Assembly (NCBI GenBank): GCA_026122225.1 | Contig: JANEZZ010001676.1 | Coordinates: 868,001-932,000 of the forward strand | Length of the DNA: 64,000 nucleotides | Reading direction: 5' to 3' | Source: Heloderma charlesbogerti | Taxonomy: Eukaryota; Chordata; Lepidosauria; Squamata; Helodermatidae | In this document: positions 21,477-34,142 of the stretch, in pieces | Position numbering within the stretch: the first letter of the stretch is position 1 | Layout: each line of letters opens with the position of its first letter | Program-made: the position numbers and the translations under genes | The notes under the pieces: model-generated | The model's database searches: none | Seen by the model: the letters and a program-made list of their open reading frames with translations, nothing else | Told to the model about the DNA's origin: nothing

Positions 21477-21610
21477 AAATTCCAGAGGGTAGCTGTGTTA
21501 GTCTCTTGCAGCAAAAACAGCAGTGTCTTTTGGCACCTTAGAGACTAATACATTTATTATGGCATTAGCTTTCGTCACAACCAGTGAAGTGGCAATATTT
21601 AGTGGCAATC
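21477..21610 (+). repeat. conserved interspersed repeat, type F
   Basis: Contains gggtagctgtgttagtctc, ttggcaccttagagactaat and ttatggcattagctttcgt. Other plus-strand copies lie at 45590-45740 and 59216-59340. The same motif string is common in other sauropsid genomes, turtles in particular. The class (DNA transposon or SINE) is not certain from this window. Confidence 0.7.
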
Positions 21611-24600
21611 TGGAACCAATTTTCCTCAAACAGCTAGTGAACTCCAACTCTTTGTAATAAGCACACCATGTTTCCCATCACCACGGGAAGAATTCCACTG
21701 GCTTCTCATAAGGATTAGACCATTTATAGCTGGTTTAAATGAACCCCTATTCTCATTAAGAGATCATTCATGCAATACTTTTCCAGGCATGCAAGCATTC
21801 CAAACCAACCTCTTATTTTCATGGCCAAACATAACATGCAAACTGCATTTTATCATTATCCTCATGATCTCTGCAGCACTTTCTGTAAACACTTCCACGG
21901 AATTGTCAGTGGCCCCCTCTGCCCACCTCAATGCATGCCCTAGGAACATCGGGACTGCTCATGTGGACAAAAGCAGTATCGTGTGAACTGGACCTGACAA
22001 AAAAGTGAGGTAGAGGAGTGCATCCTCCTCTTTAATAACTCCTCTAGTTTGAAGACAGTTTTGTGCTGAAAACATGGTTAGTTACAGGAAAAATAAGCCA
22101 CCCATTTGCTGAAACGTTCCAATTCTTTCCTTTCTTACATTTTTTTAAAAAGCCAGAATCACAACCTATAACAATTCATAAAGTTATAGAATTTGGAGCA
22201 CCATTTTATGTAAGTCAGCATAAAATGATTCTAAAATAGAACTTCCTTTCTCCTCTCTTCTATCACAGCGTCTCAATGAATTTCGGAAAAAGAAAACCTC
22301 TCCCATAAAACCTTTTGTTTCCAATGTCTAAAATCCTGGTCCAAACTCTGAAATAAGTGAACGTTTGAAGACATCTGGATAAACAGGCTTTACAGCTAAC
22401 TACTAATGTTTTCAGAAAATAACTCAGCTTCACAATTTTTCCATTGACTACATCTCTGCGGGTAGATGCTGATTCTATCAGTTCAACTTTTATTTAAGTT
22501 CCAAACGCCTCGGCCGATTATGAAACAAGAAAAGAGAGATTCAATTTCCTTTTGTGATTTTTTTAAACACAAAAATAACACGAATGTACTAAATTCAGGG
22601 GTGTGTGTGATCCCCAGCTGTGACACTGAACACCCAGAACCTCCATTCCTAGGTTGATCTTTGGAGAAAAGGATCAAATTGTTGTTTTAATTATTTTGTA
22701 AACCACCTTGTTGGCCCTTGTTAGTTTAAGTATTAAACTAAAATTTGTATTTTCTAACTAATCCACAGAAGGAACACAGATGGCAGCATTTGTGGTCATA
22801 ACTGGCAGAACAAACTGTAGTATCAGTATGTTACTTAATCCTGTGGCCTTTGTATTATTCTAAAACCAGGCCGTGGTATTCATCATGGATCATTTTTGTG
22901 TGTCTTAAGAACATAGGTTGTTCCAGAGTCTCCCACAATGTAGTATGCCCTCTTTGGAAATTTGTATGAACCATCATACCAAACTAGTTAAGTATTTTGC
23001 TTACACTACAAATACCAGACTTGTTTGTAAGTAAACTGAAGACATAACATATGGAATACGGAACTGATTTATGGACGCCACCTGCATAAAATGTATTATG
23101 TATTGGCTTGGATATTTTTTTTAAATAGCTCCTTGTGGCTTAAGCGATTAAGAGAGCATGCAAGCAAACAGCCATTGGACAACTGGAGATGGTAGGGAAA
23201 GGGGGTCCCTCTTAAATAAACTATCTGTGATGAAGCTAGAGGAATATAGATTGAGTTCAGAGTGTACAGATTATAAACTAACTTGTTTTACAACTACTAT
23301 GCAAAACCATTGTCCTGCCCGTGGAATTATTACTGAACCAGATAAGAACGCTAGTAGAAAATATACTTCCTTTTCCCCCAACTCATCATTTTATTTTAGA
23401 AGAATTTGGAAAGGAAGCCAACATAACTGCAGTGTATTATTTTTAAATTGGCTGAGCCAAAGCGTGGGCCAATCCAGACTTGGTCACAGCTCAGTACATT
23501 TTATTCCTCTCCAGTTGGCTTAGCATCTTCTTTTTGTTATCAAATGACAGAGGACCTACCGTACAATCCAAAAGCATCACTAACCAACCAGCCACACTAT
23601 CTTCAGCAGACAACGCAAATGACCACTGTATTCCACAAAGGAACAAATTCAAACACCCCTCCATTTCATTTCTCATCAACACTGCAGAGAGTATTTAGAG
23701 ATGTGCTTTTTCAACCAATACAATATTGCCACAGCTGTGTTGAATCCCTAAATCTTTTAAATACTTCTTTTAACGGGTATTGGATGCTGGCAGGGAACAA
23801 CTGTTGCCTCGCAAGGCAGATAATGTGAGGGCTGTATTTTTGCAAATGTGGGGAATTACTGAGTGAAGTTGCTACAAAACTTTCCAGTGATTTTTTGGAT
23901 CAGAACTAAAGAGAACTGGTAGCTAAAACTGCCATGAAGTTAACAGTGATGATTACTGTTCCTGCCCTTTTGCATGATAAGGAAAAAGAGTTCTGATGAA
24001 AACAAACAACTCAAATGCACAGGGGGTCTGTTGTATCACCTTCACACATTTGTTGGCATGTACAGAATGCAAAGGGCAATTCAAAGCCTTCATCCCATCC
24101 TTCCTGAAATTGATGCAGGCCAGGCTGTAGCAAGAGCATCTCTGTGCAGGTGCCCTGATGCCACCATTTCTTACAAGTGCAAGAAGCAGTTCCCATTCAA
24201 GCAACTACACTGCCCAGTCTGAGAGGTGTGCCTTTCTGATGCTTCCCACAATATTGAGGCTTATTTCAGCCTGGGCACTATTCACTATCCAAGTACTGTG
24301 TATCTGGGACACTGCAAGTGATCCTGAGAGATAAGATCTTGCCTCAATGGTGCCCATCCGCATTGGTGGCTCAAGCAACTACTTGGATAGCTTTGCAATC
24401 AAAGGGGCCCTGAGTGTAGATGCTCCAACAAGTACACAGTCCAGCTTGCCTGCAAAGCCTTCCCCGGTACAATTTCAGTGGAGAAAGCAGATTCCTGTAT
24501 GCCTTCCAGAGCCAGCTCCGGGCTTTTGAGGGCCCTTGGCCAAGAGACCCTCAATGGGCCCCCTTCCTCAGTGCGTCTACCTTTGCTCCACGGTCACTAG

Positions 24601-25420
24601 CTGCTGTCACTCCTCATCCTCTTTCTCATCATTGCTCCTCGTTCTCACCACCACCACCACTGTCTGAGCCAGAGTAAGAGGTGGATGAACAAGCAGGTTG
24701 CAATGGCGAAGAAGAGGAGCAACTCCAAGGGGCTCTTGTCAGTTGGCCCCTGCTGGGGAGTAGGCCCTTGGCAGATGCCCAACCATGCCTGGACCTGGAC
24801 CCTCCCTTTGTGCCCTCAGATTTTCTCCCTCTGTGGAAAAGAATGATCCAGCTCTCATCTGTAGGGCTCTAAACCTGGATGAGGGGCACAGCATGTGACT
24901 GGAAGCTGAGGAGGGTGTGCCCACTGCGCTTGCCGATGGAAGTGTACGAGCTTTGTATATTAAAACAAAAAACATTCCTTGTCAGATGTTTCCAAAAACA
25001 TTTAAAGTACACAGGAAAAGGTAACAGATAAATGCTAATAATCAGAGCACAGTTCTACTGAGGCTACAGACGCAAGGAAGTCTTTGTTCTCATGCAGCAA
25101 AAAGCCAGGAGATCTATGTGAGAAATTTGGCAAGTGGTTCTGGAGCAAGAATACTGCCTTTGTTTGGCCTTTCATAGGATCTCTAGACCACCAGTTCAGT
25201 TCTGTATTCCTTACCTGCCGCTGACCTTGAGAAAATAAAAGGAACCCTTCTATGAAAAACCCTAAACAAACAGCTTGCCCCATGGATGAACTTTCTTTTG
25301 CAATTCCAGAGGGCTTCTCAGACATCCTTTCATGCTGAAGCAAAACAGGTAATAGATGGTCAATAAATGAAAGAAGACACAAATGCCCTTACAGTTGAAC
25401 AGATGGTTTTAGGCAACATG
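21611..25420. other. BANP intron, mostly single-copy texture
   Basis: A short LINE-like tail (ttgttttaattattttgtaaaccacc) sits near 22680-22740. At 24340-24880 there is a moderately GC-rich block with a CACCAC run and a plus frame 24347-24529 of unknown nature. It could be a decayed transposon ORF. Frames at 23158-23828 have no domain. Confidence 0.4.
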
Positions 25421-25430
25421 TACACATCAA

Positions 25431-25485
25431 ACACACACACACACACACACACACAGAGAGAGAGAGAAAGAGAGAGAGAGAGACC
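25431..25485. repeat. (CA)n(GA)n compound microsatellite
   Basis: About 13 CA units run directly into GA units with one interruption. A frame reading THTHTHTQRERERERER across it is an artefact. Confidence 0.95.
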
Positions 25486-25501
25486 CATGAAGATGCTTCT
25501 T

Positions 25502-25630
25502 TTTAGGACCACAGGAAGCTACCTTATACAGAGTCGGACCCTTAGTTCATCTGGCCCAGTATTGTCGATACTGACTGGCAGCAGTAGCTCTCCATGGATT
25601 CTGGAAGGGGGTCTTTCCCAACCCTATGTA
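25502..25630 (-). repeat. tRNA-Ala SINE (family A), distal part only
   Basis: The text caggaagctaccttatacag and agtattgtcgatactgactgg matches the body of the copy at 236. The tRNA head is missing. Confidence 0.8.
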
Positions 25631-25754
25631 GGGATGCTGCTCTGCAGTAGTAGAAAAAGGGGGGCAAAAACCCTAAGAGGGGGAAGGAGCCCCCCAAAAA
25701 CAGCCCAGTGAGGACTGAGCATGTTCAGTGGACATGGACTACTGAATGACTGTT

Positions 25755-25776
25755 GGGTGGGGTGGGGTGGGGTGGA
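25755..25776. repeat. (GGGGT)n short repeat
   Basis: Three to four ggggt units, within otherwise unremarkable sequence. Confidence 0.8.
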
Positions 25777-26097
25777 ACAGAAGAACACTGGGCAGGTATA
25801 ACAAAATGGGGTATCATGGAAGATGGTTTTATTGCAGGTCTCACTTGTGTACATTAATAAAGATTTCAATTCGCTGAGTGCCAGTCCCCATGTAGCCAAA
25901 ACGGTACCATCCACACACAAGAGGAAGGTATCTGCAGGCTTGGTTTTGCTCCAAAGTTAGAACATAAGGAGCACTCCACACTGGAACATTTTGTTTGTCA
26001 CAGTGGTAGTACTGAGTTCTGATAGCACAGCAACAAGAAGGCACAGCAACAATTCATCTTGTAGGAAACCCCCGGCGAAATAGGAGTACAGAAATAC

Positions 26098-26195
26098 ACT
26101 AAACGGTGCATGTTTAGAAAAATGCTGGCTGGGGAATGCTGGGAGTTTCAGGACTTTTTTTCTGTCTAAACATGCATATGATTGTGCCCTAAATA
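26098..26195. mobile_element. palindromic MITE, type C
   Basis: The arms gtgcatgtttagaaaaatg and tgtctaaacatgcatatg are inverted, with gctgggagtttcaggac between. Compare 30478-30607. Confidence 0.65.
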
Positions 26196-26497
26196 TGAAG
26201 ACTAATTAAAAGGCTTAGAAGGAAAAATTAGAGATCTATCCTAGTAATCCCTCTGCCCAAAACTATTATTGGCAATCTCAGAATATTATATTTGAAACTG
26301 ACCCAAGCACACCTTTCAATAGTGGAGATGCCAACAGCCATAAAAATAGGTTCTTCTGTCAAGACGTGATTGCAGAAGAGGCTGCCTAACATCCTAGAAT
26401 CCCCATTTGCCCCCAAACATTCTGAATGCCCCCCAAGATTTGTAGGTGACCTTTGGGGGGGGGGCTATGGCCCTCATTAAGAATAATTGGTCTACAC

Positions 26498-28567
26498 TAA
26501 GCATGGGCAACTTGTGGGCCTCTAGATCGTTTGGCTTACAACTCCCATGATCTCTCACTGGCTGTGCAGAATAGGGCTGGTGGGAGCTGTAGCCTTTTGC
26601 AGTGAAGGCAGCAAAACAGGAATATTATGCTGCCTCTATCGCATCTGCAGAGTGCTGTCCCAGGAGGCTGTTCCAAGTGGTCCGGAGCCTGGTCGGTCCT
26701 GTGGCTCCGGAACCACTGGAGCATTCTAAGTCCTCCTGTGAGGCCTTGGCAAGGCACTTTGCAGATAAAATTGATTGGATTAGGAGTGTTATTCCATGCA
26801 CTGTGGATACAGTTAGTGAGCAGGAGGCGGTCTGTGGCACACCGGTTTTGTGGGATCGGTTCCAGCTTCTTCCTTCTGATGAAGTGGACAAGGTACTTTC
26901 ATCTGTAAGGCCGACCACCTGCTTACTTGATCCTTGCCCATCTTGGCTCATGATGAGCTGCAGAGAGAGGCTGGGTGAGGGGATCAAGGCAGTGGTGAAC
27001 GCCTCCCTTGAGGAGGGAGTGATGCCATCAGCCCTCAAGGAGGCAGTGATAAGACTGCTTTTAGAAAAGCCCTCCTTGGATCCCCAAGTTCTGAACAACT
27101 TTCGCCCAGTCTCGAATTTGCCTTTTTTGGACAAGGTGTTTGAGCGGGCGGTGGCGATGCAGTTGAAGGCACACTTGGAAGAGTGTGCCTTCAGTCGGGC
27201 TTCAGGCCTGGGCATGGGGCAAAAACGGCCTTGGTTAACTTGGTGGATGATATGAGGAGGGCTCTGGATAGGGGGAATGCTCCTTCCTTGTTCTCCTCGA
27301 CCTCTCAGCGGCTTTTGATACCGTTGACCACAGTATCCTCCTGGACCGCCTGGAGGGGTTGGGCGTTGGAGACACCATATTACGGTGGTTCCGGTCCTTC
27401 CTCTCCAGCAGGTACCAGAGGGTAGCACTGGGAGAGGAGGTTTCGGACCCGTGGCCGCTCACTTGTGGGGTGCCACAGGGTTCCATCCTCTCCCCGATGC
27501 TATTTAACATCTATGTGAAGCCACTGGGGGCTATCATCAGAAGGTTTGGGGTGCGGTGTCATCAGTATGCGGATGACATGCAGCTCTACCTCTCGTTCAA
27601 ATCTTCACCAAGGTTGGCCGTAGAATCCCTGTCCAAATGTCTGGAGACGGTGAGTGGCTGGATGGGGAGGAATAAGCTGAAGCTGAACCGAGGTACTTTT
27701 GGTGGGAGACAAAAGGAGGTTGGGGGATGTTGACCTGGTGTTGAATGGGGTACGGTTACCCTTGAAAGACCAGGTCCACAGCTTGGGGGTCATCTTAGAC
27801 TCCCAGCTGTCCATGGAGGCTCAGGTGTCAGCTGTGAGCCGAACAGCACTGTACCAACTCCATCTGATACGGCGGCTGTGCCCCTACCTTCCCCACCATC
27901 TGCTCCCATCAGTAGTACATGCCCTGGTCTCCTCTCGTTTAGACTACTGTAATGTGCTCTACGTGGGGTTACCCTTAAAGACGGTTCGGAAGCTGCAGCT
28001 GGTACAGAACGCGGCAGCTCGCCTGATTAAAGGCAGCCGCCGGCGAGATCACATCATTCCAGTGCTGAAGGAGCTGCACTGGCTACCAGTTGTTTTCCGG
28101 GCCAAATTCAAGGTGTTGGTTTTGACCTTTAAAACCCTATATGGCTCCAGCCCAGCCTATCTCAAGGAGCGCCTCCAGCAACACCAGATAGGCCACTCAA
28201 CAAGATCAGCCTCAGTCTCTCTGTCCCATCAGCCAGGACAGCTAGGCTGGTGAGGATGAGGGAGAGGGCCTTCTCTGTGGTGGCCCCCCCTCTGTGGAAC
28301 TCCCTCCCTAGGGAACTCCGCCATGCCCCCTCTTTAATGAGCTTCTGCCGTGCATTTAAAAACATGGTTGTTCAGGTAGGCATTTGGGGTGGGCTAGGGT
28401 AATTTTAGAAATGTGATGTTTTTAATGTGGAATTTTATTGTGTAAACTGTTTTTATTGTTGTACATTGCCCAGAGTGGCTGGGTGACCGGCCAGATGGGC
28501 GATTAATAAATTCAATTAATTAATTAATTAATTAAGCACTTGGAGGGGCATAAGTTGCCCAGCCCTG
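26498..28567. mobile_element. hAT-like MITE (type B) carrying a nested L2-type LINE
   Basis: The left end gcatgggcaacttgtggg and right end cataagttgcccagccctg are inverted terminal repeats. The flanks gtctacac (26490-26497) and gtctactt (28568-28575) are an 8-bp duplication with two mismatches, the hAT signature. The MITE itself is about 130 bp: left arm to about 26592 and right arm from about 28534. The rest is the LINE. The nesting order is MITE first, LINE second. Confidence 0.8.
26600..28533 (+). mobile_element. L2-type LINE, 5'-truncated ORF2 with frameshifts
   Basis: Successive plus frames give HFADKIDWIRSVIP, NNFRPVSNLPFLDKVFE (26602-27255), then SGFRPGHGAKTALVNLVDD (27183-27425), GVPQGSILSPMLFNIYV and HQYADDMQLYLSFK (27359-27733), and SRLDYCNVLYVGLPLKTVRKLQLVQNAAARL (27699-28253, read in parts). 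These are RT fingers, palm with an intact YADD, thumb and C-terminal region of a CR1/L2-group ORF2. At least three frame changes inactivate it. The 3' UTR ends in ttaattaattaatt. A whole 5' part including the endonuclease is missing. Confidence 0.9.
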
Positions 28568-28574
28568 GTCTACT

Positions 28575-28690
28575 TTGAGGCTCTTGAGGATTTCAAGCAG
28601 GGGTCTTTCCCTTCACTGCCAGCGCCAGGGACTGAACCAGGCCTTTTTTCATGCAAAGCATATGCCCTACTACTCAACAATGGCCCTTTC
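28575..28690 (-). repeat. tRNA-Ala SINE (family A), tRNA-head half
   Basis: The text gccagggactgaaccaggcc and tgcaaagcatatgccctact is the reverse complement of B box, anticodon arm and a degenerate A box. It abuts the hAT duplication at 28568. Confidence 0.7.
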
Positions 28691-29950
28691 CTGGCATCCT
28701 TGTATACCACGCTGTGCATGTGCAAACATATCCAGCGTTCTACACAGGTGTGAAGGTTCTCTACACTGCTGTGCATGCACCTCTGCATATTCCACAGCTT
28801 GATGGTACATATACAATATGAACAACAAAGGTCATGTCTTGCAGCATGCACAGAAATGCCCCTGACACCTGGCTTTCCCCCCTCTAACACTACAATGACA
28901 GCACATTAAGATGGTGGCTACACTGCCAATTCTAGAAATAGTACTTTTAGGGATAACGGTCCAAGCCACACTGTGCATCTCTTTCTTTACCCCTTCCATT
29001 CCATTCTGTTTCAAAATAGTTAACATCTGCTCCCAATAGCTCCCAATTAGCATTTGACTATCCTATCAGCAGAAACAGCTTAAAAGGTAATAAATTTTCC
29101 TTCCCCACCCCCACCCCAATTTTTCTCTGAAGGCGCAGCTTCCAAACCCCAGTAACTGCTCAGATCACATACTTGGTTCATTAACATTTATTGCTCAAAA
29201 CTATTCTTCAGGGAGTCACTCTACACAGTCACTCTTGACATTAAATATTTCCACACAGGAAGATGTTGTTAAAAAGCAAAAACCTGTTTCCTCAAAACGG
29301 GCAAGACCTCCAACCTCTTTGCTGCCAAAATGATCCTGTGGAGAAGATTTTTGCTACTGCTATTTTGGGTGGGATGTTGCTTTTTATTAGTTTGGGCAAA
29401 TCCTAAATTTGCCACTATTTTTATTGAGGAATTTAGTAACAGGACAGCACTGATTCCCCCCCTTTTTCTCATTATGCTTTTCTGTCTCCTAGCTTGGGAT
29501 GCAATGGTTCCTTTCACACACGAGGCCCTGATTATTTAGAATATGGCTATTTATATAACATTCACAACCAAAATATTTTACACCACAATTAATAGTGTTA
29601 AGAACTTCTGCATGAACATTAAATAATAAAGGCAGGGAGGAGGAAGCAACACGTTGTCGAGAACTTATGTCTGTAGACTACAAAGCAACCCTTTCGAGTC
29701 TGGGAGCAAAGGCTTTTATCCTTCATGACTGAAGAAATTCAGGGTTGGTAACAGGTTTTTGGATCCCATGAAGCCTGCTCTGATAGACCTTCATCATGGT
29801 CACCCAATGGGCCAAACAGCCATTCCACATCAGTTTAGCCTTCATAGACAGTTTGGCTGTGGTGTTGGTTGCAGAAACACACAATAGAGTTGAAGAAGCT
29901 GAGCAGAACTGGGGGGAAAATATACATATAGGGGTTATATGTCCTTGTTA
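28691..29950. other. BANP intron, single-copy texture
   Basis: The frame at 29330-29539 is hydrophobic (LLLLFWVGCCFLLVWA) but has no initiation or splice context and is likely chance. No repeats were recognised. Confidence 0.4.
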
Positions 29951-30019
29951 TACTCTAGAATTGATCCATTCTTTCCAAATAATATTTGAGGACTTTCTAC
30001 GCCTTTCCATCCTCAACCA

Positions 30020-30428
30020 AGTTATCTGCAGGATCGCCTGCACCTATACAAATATGCCTGGGCCAATCACCTATGGAGGCCCAGCTCACGTGCCCACCTG
30101 TAAGGTCTGTTTAGGTTGGCAGGCACAAGATAGGGCCTTTTATGTGGTGGCCCCATCCTTATGGTATGCACTGCCATAGGATGTGCATGTGGCTCACTCT
30201 CGCTCTCGCGCTCTCTCTGAATGTTTTTTTAATGGGCCTGAAAGACCTGGTTGTATTTAATGTAGCCCATTTTAATAATTCAATTATTAATTGTTGTGGC
30301 TATTTTAAACATTTTATATTGTTGTTTTAATTAATTATATTTGATTTTCTATTGTTTAAAATTTTTACTTTGCAAACCGCTTTGCATCGAAAGGAGGGAT
30401 ACAAATATTTTAAATAAATAAATAAAAT
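30020..30428 (+). mobile_element. L2-type LINE 3' end, degraded
   Basis: The text gccttttatgtggtggcccc, tggtatgcactgccatagg and aacctggttgtatttaatg parallels the C-terminal coding end of L2 (AFSVVAPRLWNELP). The 3' UTR ends gctttgcatcg...taaataaataaaataa. Confidence 0.75.
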
Positions 30429-30477
30429 AACGTTTCCAGAAGAAATACACGTGGGAAGCAGCTCACAAATACATCTA

Positions 30478-30607
30478 GATTACAATCCTATGCATGTTTA
30501 GACAGAAAAATGTCCTACAACTCCCAGCATCCTTCCAGCCAGCCATACTGACTGGGACATGCTGGAAATTTTAGGACTTTTTTCTGTCTAAACAACGTAG
30601 GATGTCA
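30478..30607. mobile_element. palindromic MITE, type C, best copy
   Basis: The left arm caatcctatgcatgtttag acag pairs with the right arm ctgtctaaacaacgtaggatg. The centre aactcccagcatcc is matched by gacatgctggaaatttt. The arms share the aatcctatgcatg motif with type D. Confidence 0.75.
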
Positions 30608-31640
30608 CCCTTAAGCATGGATAAAATATATTTAACTTTAACCAATATTTAAAAGAGAAGGCATGCCACCAAAGTAATAGCTAAGTATTTTCAAATGTGC
30701 TATCATCAGCCCAGTTCAGCATAGGCCTTAAATCTGTCAAAATGCCATTTGCTTAACCTCCACATGGGCTAATCTAGTTTAGGTTTTCTTTCCTGGATTT
30801 CTTAGCCAAAAAGCTATGAAAACTGAAACCAATTTAAATTCTACCAGGTGGTAAAAAGGGAAACCAATAATTTTGTAGAGAAGTTTCATTATCTTGACTG
30901 TTTCCTGGCATGAATCATTACCACCATGACCCCCCAAGTCCGCTTTTAGTTTTCATGTGTATCATCAGTAGAGACTGATTTGGTAATGTCTTACTCTGCA
31001 TTGCTCTCAATATGCCTAAGCATCAAAAGAAACAGGAAGCCCATCAAGTTATGGTTAATGATACAAACCTAATGGGAAATGCCTATTTGGGGCAACCATG
31101 ACCAACCTGAGATAGACAACATCTGGCATGCTGTGACTTACTGTATTTAAACCATATGCAGCTTTCAAACAACAGTTTTTCTTCAACTGTCACCCAGCAT
31201 CAACGCTTTCTTGTGTCCATGAACATTAGGAATTACATGTTCCAAATGTACCCCTGAGCGAAGATGTTGCAACACTGGGCTTGCTGAGCTTTTCCTAGCC
31301 AGGAGCCTAGGTACTGAAAACGAACAGAAGCCATTTCAGAGGCAGGAGTTGGTGCCACCAACGAGCCAAGGGTCTGTCTTCATGCTACACTGTGGGGCAA
31401 ACAGCCTGAATCTTTTTAGACTAGCCACTATATGGACAATAACATACCATCATAGATAATGGCTCTCCCTATTCATGATCCATGGCTAGAGATGTAACAT
31501 TTCCAGAAATGTTGAGGCCACGGAAAAAAACTTGTTTTTTTCTGAGGGGTTTCAGAAAAAATGGAAATTTTGGAAAAATTGAAAAATAAGCAATACTTAT
31601 TTTTTTTAGTGCCCTTTACCGATCTAAAGTTACTTTGTTG
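30608..31640. other. BANP intron, single-copy texture
   Basis: No repeat or exon recognised. Confidence 0.4.
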
Positions 31641-31648
31641 CTTTAAGA

Positions 31649-31783
31649 TAGCCTTCCCCAACTGATGCCCTTCAGATACTTTGCATTTCAGCTCCCATCA
31701 GCCTCAGGCGACACGGCCAATGGTCAGGAATGCTGGGCACTGTGGTCCAAAACATCCAGAGGGCACCAGGTTGGGGAGGGCTC
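31649..31783. mobile_element. palindromic hAT-like MITE, type A, with target duplication
   Basis: Flanked by ctttaaga (31641-31648) and ctttaaaa (31784-31791), an 8-bp duplication with one mismatch. The arms tagccttccccaact and ttggggagggct are inverted. Confidence 0.82.
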
Positions 31784-31924
31784 CTTTAAAAGCATAAAGC
31801 AGCCTTTCTGTTCCTAATGTTATTTTATGTATGACTTAGAATTATAATTTTATCAGCAAACTATTTTAAAACTTCTAAAAGTAAACTCAGTCAACTTGTA
31901 ATTATTGTCTGAATAGATTAGAAC

Positions 31925-32000
31925 TAGAACTGCCGCCTTGAGTCCCAGTATTGGGTAAAAGGCTGGATATAAATAAATATAATTAATAAATAAATAAATA
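31925..32000 (+). mobile_element. L2-type LINE extreme 3' tail
   Basis: The text actgccgccttgagtcccag, ggataaaaggctggatataaa-like sequence and an (aaat)n end match the 3' UTR terminus of L2-group LINEs. Confidence 0.6.
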
Positions 32001-32765
32001 CGTTAATTGACTGGTACAGCATCAGAAAGACTGGACTCTATAGAATAAAACCCAAGCTGTCAAGAATGCACATTTACTGTCAAGAATGCACAGTGGTAGC
32101 TCTACTCACATGTTGGGCAACTGAGCATAAATGTCTATCAATAAAATATACTTTAGATCAATAATTTTTGATAAGGAATGAAAGAACTAACTATGCTGGT
32201 AATCTTACAGAGAGGATTAAAAAATATTTTTCCCCATGTCTTCATTATTTCCAGAAGTTTTACATCTCTAGTCTTTCTATAAAAGTGTTCTTATTACATA
32301 GTTTTTAGAAATCATTTTGGGGGGAGTAAAGGCTGGGTAACAACATATAAATACTTTGTCTTAAATTCTAAACGAAATTATTTCATCATCCGAAGCTGTT
32401 CAGTTTTTCAGGGAAAAACCCACAAAACGGTCCTCTGAAAACAAGGGAAAAATCCATTTTTCCCCCTAAATTTTTCTGGTGGTTTTTTTTCCGGGCCTTC
32501 ACATCTTTATCTATGGCACAGAGAAAAGATACAAGATTCCTAGCTAGTCTGAGGCTGCTTTCTCCCCCAGGACTGCTAATATGCAGGGCCAGCAAGGGCC
32601 TGTGCTAGGGGAGTGGCTCCTCAAATATATTTTCGGCTCAACGTTTCTTGAAAGTGGCCCATGAGCTCAGTTTAGCTGGACAGACAGATGCATCCTAACA
32701 TTTCAAACATGACATTTAAAATGGGTGATAGACAAACACTTTTAAGCAAACAAATAATTACATTA
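32001..32765. other. BANP intron, single-copy texture
   Basis: AT-rich. Nothing recognised. Confidence 0.4.
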
Positions 32766-32769
32766 TTAA

Positions 32770-33186
32770 GGCCTGCTGCCCCATGTGTACCGCTCACCTC
32801 ATTGGCCAGCAGTCTCCCTGTCTGAGCTGATGGAGGTAGTCTTGGACTTGGATCGGAGACTGCTAGGCTATGCAATAGCCTCCCCAGAGAGACTCACCCA
32901 GTCCTGTCTTTATGGCCTTTTCAGCCCATGGTGAAGACGTATTTATAACTCAGGCCTTTTGAACAAACTTTAAATAAATCTTTGGCTCTCACCGTTTTAA
33001 TGTTTTTAATCTGAGCAACTAAATGTTCTGTCTCTGTTCGAAGGAACATTTATGTTCTATTTTAATGTTTTCTCTTTTTAATTATTGTGTATTTATTTTT
33101 AATATTGTGTTTGTTTTACTTTCTACTATATAAGCTGCCCAGGGAATATCTGTTGATGGGCAGCTGTATAAATTTAATAAATAAAT
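32770..33186 (+). mobile_element. L2-type LINE 3' end, degraded
   Basis: The translation fragment RLCNSLPRETHPVLSLWPF (plus, from about 32866) resembles the C-terminal end of an L2 ORF2. The 3' UTR has ctatataagctgcccaggg and ends aatttaataaataaattc. Confidence 0.65.
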
Positions 33187-33189
33187 TCA

Positions 33190-34130
33190 CACTTTCACCC
33201 ATATTATTTATCTATTTAAAATATTTATAGTTCACCCATCCAGGTCAAACCCTCTCAAGGCAGCTTCCAACACACAATGCCTTGGGGGGGTGGGGTTGCT
33301 GCACTGGGAGATCTTGCTGCAGTGAGGGCCAAAACCAACCCTCCATCCCTGGCACAGGTTTGCCTAGAGCTCTTTGACAGGTATCCCACAGAGGGAGGCA
33401 ATCTGCCTGTATGCATGCCCTCCTCCCACACACAAACCACCCGTCATAACGATGTGTATTTTGCTAGTACATAATAACGTAGTGGGGACTTTTTAATGGC
33501 ATTATGACTGAGCATTTCGCTAGAGACCATCTATATTCATTTATAGCTGGGGACTGTTTTTCTTTTCTTTTTTTAAATACTTTTAATTCTATTTTTTATC
33601 TTTATAAATGAAATAAACAGAACCAACAACCTAGTCATTATCTACAGTTTCCAACAATACAGTATTCTTAGGAGGACACAGCAATAACGAAAAAGAAAAA
33701 AAAATAAAAAGTTACTTAAACGGATTAAATTTAAACTGCATTACACACAAACTTCAAGTATCATTCTACTTAAAAGTTATACCTATAACATTGCCAATAT
33801 TACAATTCAGTACAGCATAGATAATCAACCTTACATTTCAATATCATATCTGCAGTCTTATAGCAAGGGAGCAAGCCTACAATTCATTTCCATAACCATA
33901 AATTGCCCTTCAGTTAACATATAATAGTAAATCTTAGCAATTTAACCAGCTAAAAATATATTACTAATCAAAGTCTCATAATAATGATAGTAATAATAAT
34001 AAAAAAGGAAGGAAATTAAAAAGGATAAGTAATAATGGGACTGTTTTTCTTTATGACCTGCAAATCTGGGGCTGAAAGGTAAAATGGGCTGTGTGTGTCT
34101 CTCAGCATTTATTGAAGAACAACAAGTGGT
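33190..34130. other. BANP intron, AT-rich
   Basis: Begins with a short LINE- or SINE-tail-like segment (ttatttatctatttaaaat). Bases 33540-34040 are strongly A+T rich. No exon was recognised. Confidence 0.4.
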
Positions 34131-34142
34131 CTTCATTACATT

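Noticed and set aside
29330..29539. Hydrophobic frame suggesting a membrane segment
   Set aside because: T-rich DNA naturally encodes hydrophobic runs; there is no start context, splice site or homologue in view.
34091..34142. First 17 codons of the 452-codon frame as part of BovB
   Set aside because: The residues before NYRTIA do not match the recalled BovB protein; the open frame simply extends into flanking DNA.
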